Source: an uncultured bacterium (GTDB lineage: Bacteria > Pseudomonadota > Gammaproteobacteria > Burkholderiales > Burkholderiaceae_E). Taken from it: DNA of 64,000 nucleotides. Made by a program: the position numbers and the translations under genes. The first letter of the stretch is position 1; each line of letters starts with the position of its first letter. The notes beneath the pieces are model-generated. The model did not search any database, was not told where the DNA came from, and was given only the letters and a program-made list of their open reading frames with translations. Below are positions 44,701-53,824 of the stretch, piece by piece. The stretch lies in contig CAIVPX010000144.1 of the NCBI GenBank assembly GCA_903907905.1, positions 1 to 64,000 on the forward strand. Reading direction: 5' to 3'.

Positions 44701-47700
44701 CTGGGTCGAGAACACATGGAAGGGCTTCATCGTTCACTCGCAGAATGGAACCGTGTCGGCGCCCGATCAGACGGGCAACGACATTCTCAGAAACATCGAG
44801 GCTGTTCGGTTCAGCGACGAGACGCTGTCCGTGCCGCCACCGCCCAAACAGGGGGTGGACGTCAACGGATCGGATGAGGGCGGCACCTTTGGCAATGACG
44901 GGCTCGGGCCCTACGACTACTATCCGAGCACCTGGACTCAGTCAGGCTATGGCCGCGACTCGGGACGCAGTTTCTGGGATGCGGAAATCGGTCTTCCCGA
45001 CGGTATCAGCCGTCTGCGTATCAGTGTGGACAGCGCGCAGACGGCATCACTGCCCGTGCCGCTCGTCTGGTACCTCACAGGGGGTCTGCCGACTAACGTT
45101 GTGACGGGTGAATTGATGGCGCCCAATCGGCTGCAGGTGCCGATCGGGTCCGATGCCATGGGGCAATCGGTCGACTACACGCGTGGCTATTGGGACACCC
45201 TGACGCAAACGTATTCAGAGCGGGCCTATGTAGCCACTTACACGCCGCGGTCCGAGGGTGGAAAAACCTTCTATGACCTCGAGGTTTCGCCCAAGTCGGG
45301 GGGCGTCATCAGCAACGATGAGATGACAGGCGTTCTGCGCAGCATTGGTGTCGCCTTCGCCTCGAGGTCCGAGTCGGCCGCGATCAGTTTCGCGGCGCTG
45401 AGCGCAGGCCAAACGGTGATCATTGGTGGGCTCGGCTTCACGGCAGGTGTGAATGGGGCAGCCGAATCGGAGGTACGTTCTGCTTTTACGAACCGCATCG
45501 ACGGCTTTGTCGGCACGGGCGCCGTACAGGGCGGTAACCTCGGCGGCACCCTCGAGGGCTGGAGCAGCGGCTCCAGCCCGTCAAATGGCAAGCTTTATTT
45601 CACCAGTTCGACTCCCAATGCCGATGTGGCCGATCTCGTCACCTCGGGCTTGGCGTCCGCTCAAGTCGTAACGTCTCAGGGGGTGCCGCTGCCCGCCACG
45701 CCCTTCGACTTTTACTTCGACGCGACCGTCAGCATCACCGATGCGGCCGGCGGGGTCTCGGCGGTCTGGACAGGTGCCGGGGCGGGGCAGGCCAGTGCGT
45801 TGCGCTTTGAGCCCTCCAACCTGCCGCCGGTAGCCTACGCGGCGCGCTACAACGGGTCGATGATCGAGATCTTGTTCTCGGGCGGGCGAGGAACCGGCGC
45901 GTACAACGTGAACTGGCCCTCAAGCGTTGCCCAGGTTGTTTCCGACCACTGGGATGAGTGGGCGGGTCATCCCCATCCCCGCCTGTTTTCGGTCAAGGTC
46001 AACGGCGCCGCCGCCGACGTGGGGCTAGCGCTGTCGGAGGGCGCGATTTACTTGCTCCTGCCGACTCCCATTCCGCCTGGCGCAAACGTGAACGTCAGTT
46101 ATTCGGACGCACCCGGGGACCAGATTCGGCACGTCGTGCAGGATGGTCGGGGCATGGACAGTCCGAGCTTTTCGTTGACCGCGACGTCCTTGCCGGGCTA
46201 CGGGCTCGCCTCGCAAGTGTTGTCCGGTGCGGAGCTCGGTTGGGACGCCGAGGCGGATACCGGCCGCTACGTGGGCGACAGCAACTGGGACCCTGCCCAC
46301 GCGAGCCTGCTGGTGAAGGCGGTGCTCGGGCCGGGGGCCTACGCGCTGGAGTTTGCTGCGCCTTGGAGTGCCAATCCGGCCTTCGACAACAGCGCATCCG
46401 CCGGTTATGCGTCCTATCGATATGCACGCGAGCACTTTGTGCTCCAGGCGATCTCGGTTGACCCGGCGATGCCGGCCCTGCAGGCGGGGGCCGTGGTGGC
46501 CCTCAAGGACGTCTTCAAGGTGGATTCGTCCTTCCGCATGACGAGTTGGACCTTTCAGCCGCAGGTGAGCCAGGACCCGACCGCAACGGGTTATGCCCGC
46601 CAGTTTGATGTCGTCGAGTGGACCACGCAGGTCCCCCTTCAAGCGGCCGAGGTAATCAGATCAAGCTTTGGGTTCGAATGGGACGACAACGAGTTCCTCG
46701 GGTCAGCGCAGAACGACAAGGGCCGGGCCTTTCTTGGTGACGACAGTTTGTACGGCAATGGGGGGGACGACACGCTGTCGGGCGGCCCCGGCAACGATCT
46801 TCTCGATGGCGGGCCGGGGCTCGACACTGCCGTGTTTCAGGGCACGCGGGATCAGTTCGTGTGGACACGCAGCAGCAGTGGCGTCACCACGGTGATTCAT
46901 CAATTCAACGGCACCGGACTGGTCAATGCGCAGGGACAGATCAATTTGGGGACTGATCGTCTGATGTCCATCGAGTTGCTCAGCTTCGATGACGGCGTCG
47001 CCTCGATCGAGCCCGGATTTGACTACAAGGAGATCATCGGCCGGGTCATCGATGGGTATGTCGCTGGGGCGCTGGTGCATGCCGACCTCGATGGTAATGG
47101 CCAACGGGACTGGTTCGATCGCGATGGCGATGGAACGTTCGACGAGGGGGAGGGCGAGGCCTGGGCACTGACCGACACGCAGGGTACCTATCGGCTTTAC
47201 ACCGCATCGGATCTTACCGGCGTCCGGATTGTCTCCCAGGGCGGTATCGACATCACGACCCGTGCGCCGGTCGCGCTGCTGACGGCGCCAGCTGGCGTGG
47301 TCAACCTGACCCCGGTCTCGACACTCGTTGCGATCGCTGAGCAGGTGCAGCCAGGTCTGGGTGACGGTATGTTGGGCGCGCTGGGTCTGACCCGCGCAGA
47401 CCTCGACTACGACCCGGTCGCGACGCTCGCTCAGGGCGGTCTTGAGTCTGACCGGGCGGCGACGATCGTGCAGGCGGGCGCGGCGCTGCTCACGATCGTC
47501 AACGGTGTCGCGGCAGTGTCGGCCCGGGTCAACAGCGGGATTGATCTTGGCGTGTCGATCAGTACCGCTGCTGCGCGGCCCTTTATCAGCGGCGTTTTCG
47601 AGCAGGTCGCAGCGGGTGCGAACCTGTCCGGGCTTCTATCGACCGATGCGGTTCAAAGCCGGCAGGCGATCGGTCGCTTACTGTCCGACGTGCTGCAAGC

Positions 47701-49807
47701 GGGCGCATCGGTGTCGGCTTCGCTGATCGAGACGAGTGCGCAGTCGATCGCCAGTGTAAGCGCTGCACTCATGACGCTCTCCGAGGCAGATATCCTCGCG
47801 GGCAAGGTTGCTGCGCTGGCGCGCCTGGGGCAAGCGACGCTCAGCGATCAGCTTTCCGTGGTCGCTCAGGAGCCGACCAACACCGCCAAGTTGAGTGCGC
47901 TGGGCAGCAGCTACACGGGCGCCAATCTTGACGCGCTGGCGGCGGCTTCCAGCGCGGCCATCGGGCTTGCCGACATGTTTGAATTGCGGGTAGCCAGTGT
48001 CAGCCCGAGCGCGATCACGCTCGAGGTGTGGGTCGACCCCGACCGCGATTTCGACAGCCTAGATTTCACGCTGACCCTGAGCGATGCACAACGCTTCGGC
48101 TTTGATGCAGCGCAGTCGGTCAGCGCTCCAGCTGGTTGGAGCGGCGAACTCAATGTCGAATCCGCCTCGCCAGCGGCGCTGGTGGCCGCGTACATGGCGG
48201 GTACTGTGCTGAACGGCTCGGGGACGGTTTCGGCGGCGATCGCTGACCCGGCTGATCTCATCCGCTTCGGGTCGATTCGGGTCGACCGTCTGGGCGCGGC
48301 GACGAGCCTGGATGTGTCGGTGTCCCAAGTCTTTTTTGGCGAATCTGATCCAAGCGCCGGATCAGTGCCATTCTCCTTTCCCCTCGAGGCGGCGAAGCTG
48401 AGTGTCAAAGCAGAGTCGTCGCTCCTGCTCGAGCCGGGGCCCGGTGAAACCACCCAAATGAAATTTGAGCTGGTGCTGGACCGGGCCTTGCTCAGCAGCG
48501 AGAGCGTTCATTGGGCGCTGGTGCGGGTGGGAAGCGCCGACTCGTCGCAGCCAGATTTTGTCGGTTCGATCACCGGAACGGCATCTTTTGCGGCGGGCCA
48601 GACGCGTGCGCTGGTGGCGCTGACGCTGGGCGATGACGCGGTGGTGGAGCCCGATGAGCAATTTCGCCTGCAGGTGTCCCAAGGCAGTTCGGGGCTGCTG
48701 CTACCCGATATGGCGGGCCTGCCGGTCGTGACGGTACGAGATACCGACAGCGGCGCAGGCATGTCGGGCAAGGTCTATCACTGGAAACAGCATTCATTGC
48801 TGTCGGAGGTCGCGCTGAAGATTGCCGGTCCGCAACCGGTTTCCGATGGCGTCTCCAACCTGTTCGAGTTACGCCAGGTGTCGCCCGGGCCGGACGGCGG
48901 AGTGACCGCCGAGGTCTGGGCCAATTTTGGTTCGGCTCAGGTCCACAATTTCGGTTTCAAGCTTGCTTGTGGAACCGGAGTGAACGGCTCGTTTACGCCT
49001 GACTCGGAAAGCTTGGGCGGATTTTCAGCCTTCAGCGGGTCTTTGAGTTTCGCGGCGATGGCACAGTCCGCGAGTCTCAGCGGATCGGTCCGTATTGGTA
49101 CGCTGAGTCTGGACGTGCCGCAAGGGCAGTCCTCGGTGCAAGTCGCCTTCACCAGCGGAGAGGCCGATTCGCGCCGACTTCAGCCCTATGCCGTCTCGGT
49201 CTTTGCCGCGAATGACACGACAGGGGCCGACGGGGTGTTTGGCCTAGCAGGCCTGGACAGTGGTCGCTATGCGCTCGACCTCGACAAAGTGGTGGCGGTT
49301 GCCGCGGCCGGTTCGTCGGCGGTCAATTCGGCTGACGCCCTGGCCGCGCTCAAGCTGGCGGTCGGTCGCAACCCCAATGCGGATGGCATGGGCGTGTCCC
49401 CGTACCAGTTTATCGCTGCGGATGTCACAGGCGATGGTCGGGTCACAAGCGCCGACGCCATGGCGATCCTCAAGATGGCGGTCGGACGAGCGGATGCGCC
49501 GGTGCAGGAGTGGTTGTTCGTGCGCGAGGATCAGGATTTTTGGGACCAGGTGAACCAGCGCGTGACGACGACCCGTAGTCATGTTCAGTGGGGCCCCGAA
49601 TCCTTCGAGGTGGCACTGCCCGCTGATTCGACGGTCAATCTCGTAGCTGTTCTCAAAGGAGACGTCGATGCGAGTTGGGCGCCGCCGGCTGGCGCGACCC
49701 GGGTGAGCGACTCGTATTACTACGATCTAGTGGGCTCATATCCAGGCCTGATGAGTTACGCTCAGTGGGGATTACCAGATCCCGTGTTTGGCAAGGCGAT
49801 CGACTAA
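41729..49807 (+). CDS. Giant RTX-like, C-type-lectin-containing, probably secreted protein with Calx-beta-like and dockerin-like modules
   Basis: 2,692 residues from a GTG at 41729 with GGAG upstream. No signal peptide. Degenerate RTX/hemolysin-type Ca-binding blocks of the SDFSDTLxG...GGxGxDxIDGGxGxDT kind occur near residues 45-95, 354-390, 430-475, 525-575, 605-640, 685-725, 945-985 and 1655-1705. A C-type lectin-like domain spans about 758-932 (YYKVVNDAVTWREALERA, IWIAASDSQAEGAWRWM). Residues 1784-1811 hold Ca-loop-like segments (HADLDGNGQRDWF). A Calx-beta-like domain lies near 2224-2341 (VVEPDEQFRLQVS), and two dockerin-like repeats at about 2531-2591 (DVTGDGRVTSADAMAILKM). Type I secretion is likely, but no ABC exporter is nearby. 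Possible adhesin or surface layer protein. Confidence 0.85.
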   Translation: MSIDLSTFFVLLDAAGQPVGLSAELRQSAGWVAMSSLSGYSILEGGAAADTLSGQSGAAREVLLGLAGSDLLRPGSGVDLVYGDARGEFSAGDPNALRSSLAAYDVLDYSMFSDGALVELSAGIVSGNVSGRDVFVDIEELRGTRGSDVVSGRPGLSGNWSLRYLSMGGSDTVDMGTVNPALQAADVMRVSYLWAAAGVSLSYAGGSAAGDTAKVSYAGSTASGAAYAAGTDTLVKVAELADSLYADRFDFRDQALNVFGEKTTQVVLTGGHDTVFGNGATLLDYSGHGWLADRGMHSQSGVVFDLRERSRTTVDGIAVNLIDATHVNWIDPAEGTRLVSFGVDTVSKIEGVIGTDFSDTMMGSAADETFVGNSGYDWIYGAGGLDRASYQTSGYSVSVELNWGANAQGATGSSFDRFSPVTDSLHSIEMVRGSDYADRLSASGFGAFWTRNRGSAGGWNALEGGGGNDTIAGNGQTRADYDSARMAVVVDLSQGYADALLASDRLRGDYASSLGRDALYGVYGVRGSDFGDSLVGGGAGWAGAGVARESFEGRAGNDTIDGGSGWDTVVYRQDPAGVRVDLGLRVATDGWGQTDTLRNIEDVWGSDFSDTLAGSDRPDQESFYGGAGADLIDGGGGYDELSFAFDPASITLTLTSPADAQGYRSVSDGWGNIDRYRRIEGVEGTAFADRIIGDDGPNRIDGRGGIDTLDGAGGEDWLEFNDDSSGYAAAIDSFEAVRGYGVQVDLARGVARQVDPGWILNPSNGHYYKVVNDAVTWREALERAASAETHLVTIQDGNENSFLSGLIASKVETGWDNNAIWIAASDSQAEGAWRWMAGPESEQVFWTDTGGTVSGAYAIFNGASPSNDNSGGSGVSGSWTNPTASGADFAYMTGGGNWFSAWSDASATTGASSPIAGSQGMRNAYVIERETVPWTSGDVIVHFENVVGSDFRDLLVGDGGPNQFIGLGGDDTIDGGDGTDTVVYPGRRGDYWVENTWKGFIVHSQNGTVSAPDQTGNDILRNIEAVRFSDETLSVPPPPKQGVDVNGSDEGGTFGNDGLGPYDYYPSTWTQSGYGRDSGRSFWDAEIGLPDGISRLRISVDSAQTASLPVPLVWYLTGGLPTNVVTGELMAPNRLQVPIGSDAMGQSVDYTRGYWDTLTQTYSERAYVATYTPRSEGGKTFYDLEVSPKSGGVISNDEMTGVLRSIGVAFASRSESAAISFAALSAGQTVIIGGLGFTAGVNGAAESEVRSAFTNRIDGFVGTGAVQGGNLGGTLEGWSSGSSPSNGKLYFTSSTPNADVADLVTSGLASAQVVTSQGVPLPATPFDFYFDATVSITDAAGGVSAVWTGAGAGQASALRFEPSNLPPVAYAARYNGSMIEILFSGGRGTGAYNVNWPSSVAQVVSDHWDEWAGHPHPRLFSVKVNGAAADVGLALSEGAIYLLLPTPIPPGANVNVSYSDAPGDQIRHVVQDGRGMDSPSFSLTATSLPGYGLASQVLSGAELGWDAEADTGRYVGDSNWDPAHASLLVKAVLGPGAYALEFAAPWSANPAFDNSASAGYASYRYAREHFVLQAISVDPAMPALQAGAVVALKDVFKVDSSFRMTSWTFQPQVSQDPTATGYARQFDVVEWTTQVPLQAAEVIRSSFGFEWDDNEFLGSAQNDKGRAFLGDDSLYGNGGDDTLSGGPGNDLLDGGPGLDTAVFQGTRDQFVWTRSSSGVTTVIHQFNGTGLVNAQGQINLGTDRLMSIELLSFDDGVASIEPGFDYKEIIGRVIDGYVAGALVHADLDGNGQRDWFDRDGDGTFDEGEGEAWALTDTQGTYRLYTASDLTGVRIVSQGGIDITTRAPVALLTAPAGVVNLTPVSTLVAIAEQVQPGLGDGMLGALGLTRADLDYDPVATLAQGGLESDRAATIVQAGAALLTIVNGVAAVSARVNSGIDLGVSISTAAARPFISGVFEQVAAGANLSGLLSTDAVQSRQAIGRLLSDVLQAGASVSASLIETSAQSIASVSAALMTLSEADILAGKVAALARLGQATLSDQLSVVAQEPTNTAKLSALGSSYTGANLDALAAASSAAIGLADMFELRVASVSPSAITLEVWVDPDRDFDSLDFTLTLSDAQRFGFDAAQSVSAPAGWSGELNVESASPAALVAAYMAGTVLNGSGTVSAAIADPADLIRFGSIRVDRLGAATSLDVSVSQVFFGESDPSAGSVPFSFPLEAAKLSVKAESSLLLEPGPGETTQMKFELVLDRALLSSESVHWALVRVGSADSSQPDFVGSITGTASFAAGQTRALVALTLGDDAVVEPDEQFRLQVSQGSSGLLLPDMAGLPVVTVRDTDSGAGMSGKVYHWKQHSLLSEVALKIAGPQPVSDGVSNLFELRQVSPGPDGGVTAEVWANFGSAQVHNFGFKLACGTGVNGSFTPDSESLGGFSAFSGSLSFAAMAQSASLSGSVRIGTLSLDVPQGQSSVQVAFTSGEADSRRLQPYAVSVFAANDTTGADGVFGLAGLDSGRYALDLDKVVAVAAAGSSAVNSADALAALKLAVGRNPNADGMGVSPYQFIAADVTGDGRVTSADAMAILKMAVGRADAPVQEWLFVREDQDFWDQVNQRVTTTRSHVQWGPESFEVALPADSTVNLVAVLKGDVDASWAPPAGATRVSDSYYYDLVGSYPGLMSYAQWGLPDPVFGKAID

Positions 49808-49980
49808 GCATCCAGACGGCTTGGCCCATATCTCGCCAGGCCGATGAGTTGCTGGATTCTTGGCGGGGCGCACTCATCATGTCTTGCTTCGAGACGGCGG
49901 CCCGCCCCGCGCGTTGACACCGCTCCAAGCCGCTCGCTACCATCATCCGGCTGACCAGAACAACAGAGCGGGGGCAGGCG

Positions 49981-50838
49981 ATGAGTATCGGCTTCGAACA
50001 GATTGGCAAGACCTTTGCCGCGAGGGTGACCGGCATTGACTTGCAGCGCGGGATCGGCCCTGCAGAGGTGGAGATCATCGAAGACGCGCTGGCCCGGCAG
50101 GGCGTGCTGGTGTTTGAGGCGCAGCGCATCAACGATGATCAGCAGCAGGCCTTCATCCAGCAGTTCGGGCCGCCGCACCAGGCGGTGCTCAAGGAAATCG
50201 CCTCCAATCATCCGCACTTTTACGACATCGGGACGGTTGATTTCGCCGGCACCGAAATCTCGCGCGAGAGCGTGGCCTATCAGTACATGATGGCCAATTT
50301 GCTCTGGCACACCGATGGGGCCCAGAATCAGCCCCCCATTCGCCTCACCGCCTTGCACGCCCGCACGCTGCCGGCCGAGCCACCGCCCACCGAATACGCC
50401 GACATGCACGCGGCCTGGGCCGCGCTGTCGCCTGCCATGCAGGCCTCGCTGGAGGGCTTGATGGTCGAGCACAGCATTTTTCGTTCACGCGAGCAGATGG
50501 GGATGAAGCTCAGCGACTTCAGCCAGGAGACGCTCAATGCGAGAAAGCCGGTTCAGCATCCGCTGATCCGCGTGAATAAACGTACCGGCAGAAAGTCGCT
50601 CTACCTCGCCTCGCATGCCTCTCACATCATCGGATGGCCGCTCGAGAAGGGGCGGGCGCTCATCGATGAACTCATTGCGCATGCCACCCTGCCGCAGTTC
50701 GTGTACTCGCATGATTGGGCCTTGCACCAACTGGTGATGTGGGACGATTCCTGGACCATGCACCGCGCCACCCCCTACACCGGCTCGCAGCCCCGCTACC
50801 TGCGCTGGTGCGCGGTGCGCGAAATTGAAGCAGTCTGA
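49981..50838 (+). CDS. TauD/TfdA-family 2-oxoglutarate-dependent dioxygenase
   Basis: 285 residues. Iron ligands are the HxD in LLWHTDGAQNQPP (about residue 109) and the distal His in WTMHRATPYTGSQPRYLRW (about residue 260), with the 2-oxoglutarate-binding Arg shortly after. The N-terminal FAARVTGIDLQRGI is the usual TauD start. Family members oxidise sulfonates, aryloxyacetates and similar. GGGGCAGG precedes the ATG. It begins a run of plus-strand genes with a Bug receptor, an FAH-family enzyme and an ABC importer. Substrate unknown. Confidence 0.92.
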   Translation: MSIGFEQIGKTFAARVTGIDLQRGIGPAEVEIIEDALARQGVLVFEAQRINDDQQQAFIQQFGPPHQAVLKEIASNHPHFYDIGTVDFAGTEISRESVAYQYMMANLLWHTDGAQNQPPIRLTALHARTLPAEPPPTEYADMHAAWAALSPAMQASLEGLMVEHSIFRSREQMGMKLSDFSQETLNARKPVQHPLIRVNKRTGRKSLYLASHASHIIGWPLEKGRALIDELIAHATLPQFVYSHDWALHQLVMWDDSWTMHRATPYTGSQPRYLRWCAVREIEAV

Positions 50839-50854
50839 GTCCGAGGAGACCATG

Positions 50855-51814
50855 ATGATGATCAAGAACATGCTGGCTGTGCTGGCTACGGCTGTCGCCT
50901 GCTCGACTGCTGTCGCGCAAGGCGCTTACCCCAACAAGCCGCTGCGGCTGATCGTGCCTTTTGCGCCCGGGCAGGTCACCGATTGGCTGGGCCGCATGCT
51001 CGCCGAGCAGATGAGCGCCGACCTGGGGCAGGCCGTGGTCGTCGAGAACCGGGCGGGGGCCAATGGCACCATTGGCTCGGCCTACGCGGTGACCCAGCCT
51101 GCCGACGGCTACACCTTGGTCATCACATCCAACGGCACGCATTCGGCCGGTCCGAGCCTGTTCAGCAAGCTGGGCTATGACCCCATTGGCAGTTTTGCTC
51201 ACATTGGCGGTCTGATGAGCCTGCCCTGGATGCTGATGGTTCGGCCCGACTTTCCGGCCAAAACCCTGGCCGAATTCCTCACCCACGCGCGGGCCAACCC
51301 GGGCAAGCTCACGGTGGGCTACGGCTCCTCCAGTTCGCGGCTCGCCATTCATCTGCTCAAGACGCATGGCGGCATCGAGGTGGTCGAGGTTGCTTACAAG
51401 GGATTGGGGCAGACCATCACCGACTTGCGCGGCGGGCAGCTTCAATTCAACTTCCTGGACATGGGCTCTGCGATGAGTCAGGACAAGGGCGGCGCACTGC
51501 GCGGCCTGGCGGTCACCTCGCCCAAGCGCTCGCCCGTGGCGCCTGACAAGCCTGCCATCGCCGAGGCCTTGCCCGGCTACGAGATGGTGTCATGGCTGGG
51601 TCTCGCGGCGCCGGCTGGGGCGCCCGAGCCTGCGCTCAAGCGGGTTCACGAGGTGGTCACCGGTATTCTTGCCCGTCCGCAGATCAGGGAAAAAATTGCC
51701 GCTTACGGCGGTGAGGTGATGACCCTCAACGGCGCGCAGATCATCGAGACGATCAAGGCCGAAACGGCCGTCTGGGCGCGCTTTGTCAAGGACGCGGCGA
51801 TTCAGCCCGAGTGA
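50855..51814 (+). CDS. Bug/TctC-family tripartite tricarboxylate receptor
   Basis: 319 residues. Three ATGs occur in a row (50852, 50855, 50858); the second has GAGGAG at six bases and is preferred. The signal peptide MMIKNMLAVLATAVACSTAV ends near AQG. Motifs: YPNKPLRLIVPFAPGQVTD (ligand Asp), VVVENRAGANGTIGSAYA and VAYKGLGQTITDL. Periplasmic carboxylate binder, no membrane partner in the window. It lies 16 bases after the dioxygenase and 7 bases before the FAH-family gene. Confidence 0.94.
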   Translation: MMIKNMLAVLATAVACSTAVAQGAYPNKPLRLIVPFAPGQVTDWLGRMLAEQMSADLGQAVVVENRAGANGTIGSAYAVTQPADGYTLVITSNGTHSAGPSLFSKLGYDPIGSFAHIGGLMSLPWMLMVRPDFPAKTLAEFLTHARANPGKLTVGYGSSSSRLAIHLLKTHGGIEVVEVAYKGLGQTITDLRGGQLQFNFLDMGSAMSQDKGGALRGLAVTSPKRSPVAPDKPAIAEALPGYEMVSWLGLAAPAGAPEPALKRVHEVVTGILARPQIREKIAAYGGEVMTLNGAQIIETIKAETAVWARFVKDAAIQPE

Positions 51815-51821
51815 GCGATCG

Positions 51822-52751
51822 ATGAAAATTGGCCGATATCGCGGCGTGGATGGCGCCGAGCGCCTGGGGCTGGTGCTGGGGTCATCGCAGGCTTTGCGCG
51901 TGCTCGATGTGGGCGCGGCGCTGGCCGCAATGGGGCCCTTGCCCTTTCCGAACACCATGGACGCATTGGTTGACGCGGGTGAGCGCGGACTGGATGTGTT
52001 ACGCCAAGTATGCGAGCGCGCCGAGCGCGCGGGCGAGGCCGCGTGGTTCATGGCTGAGGCGCGCGTGCCCTGGCTTGTGCCCATTCAGGTTCGCAACTGC
52101 ATTGCGGGCGGGCGAAATTTCGGAGCTCACCGCGCCGAGACGCTGGAGTACTGGACCAAGCAGGGTGCCAAGCTGCACAGCGAAATTCCCATGGGCTTCA
52201 TCAAGCTCGCCAGCGTGATGGTGCCCACGCGCAGCACGGTGCGGCGTCCACCAGAGACTCAATGGTTTGACTACGAGATCGAGCCCACGGCGGTCATCGG
52301 GCGTAGCGCCGAGCGCATTTCCGAGGACAAGGCGCTGTCGGTTGTCTTCGGCTATACCATACTCAATGACCTCTCCGCACGCGAACTGCAGCGCAAGGAG
52401 ATGGCCAATCAGTCCATTCTGCTGGGCAAGAATTTTCCGGGCCTCGGGCCCTTGGGGCCGTGGATTACCACCGCCGATGAGATTCCCGATCCGTCGGTGC
52501 TTGAGTTCGAGTTGCGCGTCAACGGCCAGGTGCGGCAGAAGGCCGACTGCCGTGATCTGATCTTCCCGTTTCCCGCCATGATTGCGCACTGGTCGCGCAT
52601 GGGTCTGGCGCGGGGCGATCTCATTACAACGGGTTCGCCCGAGGGTGTAGCCATCGGGCGCCCGGACCCAATGGCGTTTTACCTGCAGCCGGGGGACCGC
52701 GTCGAGGCCGAGGTGGCCCAGATTGGTATCCTCGAGACCTTGATCGCCTGA
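51822..52751 (+). CDS. Fumarylacetoacetate hydrolase (FAH) family protein
   Basis: 309 residues from the ATG at 51822, seven bases after the Bug stop. Metal-site motif WFDYEIEPTAVIG (two Glu) with YTILNDLSARELQRKE, and the C-terminal GDLITTGSPEGVAIG. Hydrolase, decarboxylase or hydratase of oxo-acids. Grouped with two Fe(II)/2-oxoglutarate oxygenases, so it may act on their product. Its long N-terminal domain (about 85 residues) resembles that of other FAH members. Confidence 0.9.
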   Translation: MKIGRYRGVDGAERLGLVLGSSQALRVLDVGAALAAMGPLPFPNTMDALVDAGERGLDVLRQVCERAERAGEAAWFMAEARVPWLVPIQVRNCIAGGRNFGAHRAETLEYWTKQGAKLHSEIPMGFIKLASVMVPTRSTVRRPPETQWFDYEIEPTAVIGRSAERISEDKALSVVFGYTILNDLSARELQRKEMANQSILLGKNFPGLGPLGPWITTADEIPDPSVLEFELRVNGQVRQKADCRDLIFPFPAMIAHWSRMGLARGDLITTGSPEGVAIGRPDPMAFYLQPGDRVEAEVAQIGILETLIA

Positions 52752-52773
52752 GCTGCCCCTGACCCGAGTCCTC

Positions 52774-53754
52774 ATGCAAACCATTCCCATCGTCGACCTG
52801 CACGTCAGCGCCGAGGCCCCCGGCCCGTCGGTGAAGCAGCGGGTGGCGAACGAGCTGTATCAGGCGCTGACGACCACGGGCTTTGCCTACATCGTCGGCC
52901 ACGGTATCCATCAAGATCGGATCGATGCAGCCTTCGAGGCGTCCCGGCAGTTTCATGCCTCGCCCCTCGAGCGCAAGCAGTCGATCGCTATCAACGCGTT
53001 TCACCGCGGCTACATGGGTATGGCAAGCTCCACCATCGTCACCTCCAGCGTGGCCACGGTGCGCAAGCCCAACCTGAGCGAGTCGCTCATGCTGATGCAT
53101 GAGCTGGCCCCGGACGATCCCGATCTGCTGGCGGGCAAGCCTATGCAGGGCCCCAACCAGTGGCCCGACTGGATCGCCGGATTCCGCGGCGAGATCGAGT
53201 CCTACATCGCCGAGGTCGATCGCGTGGCACGTCGCATCGTGCACACCATTGCGCTGTCGCTCGACCTGCCCGAGCATGCGCTGGAGGCCCATTTCGCCCG
53301 ACCCACCACGTTCTTGCGCCTGCTGCACTATCCGCCTCAGCCCCCGGCGGCACCGGATGATCAGTTCGGTTCCGCACCGCATACCGACTACGGCATCATC
53401 ACGGTGCTGGCTCAGGACGCCACCGGCGGCCTTCAGGTGCGCCCGCGCGGAGCAGCCGATTGGATCGATGCACCGCCGATTGCAGGCAGCTTCGTGCTCA
53501 ATGTGGCGGACATGCTCGCGCGCTGGACCAATGACCGCTTTGTCTCCACCCCGCATCGCGTCATCAACCGCTCGGGCAGCGAGCGCTACTCCATCCCCTA
53601 TTTCTTCGATACCGACATGGAAGCGGTGATCGAGTGTCTGCCCACCTGCGTCGGTGCATCGAACCCGGCGAGGTATCAGCCAGTTCGCTACGGGGACTAT
53701 CTGCTCGATCGGCTCAACCGCAACTACGACTACCGCAAGGTTGCCGCTGCATGA
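52774..53754 (+). CDS. Isopenicillin-N-synthase-like Fe(II)/2-oxoglutarate oxygenase
   Basis: 326 residues. The N-terminal DIOX_N-type half (TIPIVDLHVSAEAPGP, GFAYIVGHGI) precedes the 2OG-Fe(II) core with PHTDYGIITVLAQD (HxD near 203), TPHRVINRSGSERYSIPYFF (distal His near 261 and the RxS motif). Such proteins in bacteria oxidise small acids and amino acids rather than making penicillin. It starts 22 bases after the FAH gene and ends 70 bases before an ABC binding protein, so it belongs to the same probable operon. Confidence 0.93.
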   Translation: MQTIPIVDLHVSAEAPGPSVKQRVANELYQALTTTGFAYIVGHGIHQDRIDAAFEASRQFHASPLERKQSIAINAFHRGYMGMASSTIVTSSVATVRKPNLSESLMLMHELAPDDPDLLAGKPMQGPNQWPDWIAGFRGEIESYIAEVDRVARRIVHTIALSLDLPEHALEAHFARPTTFLRLLHYPPQPPAAPDDQFGSAPHTDYGIITVLAQDATGGLQVRPRGAADWIDAPPIAGSFVLNVADMLARWTNDRFVSTPHRVINRSGSERYSIPYFFDTDMEAVIECLPTCVGASNPARYQPVRYGDYLLDRLNRNYDYRKVAAA

Positions 53755-53824
53755 GCGGCCGTCCTGCTTTGGCCGCCACTGCGGTCAGCCCCGCGTTTTC
53801 TTCGCCCTCTCACCTGGAGACCTC

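Noticed and set aside
52774-53754. True isopenicillin N synthase and a beta-lactam cluster
   Set aside because: Only the general oxygenase motifs match; no ACV synthetase or related genes are present.
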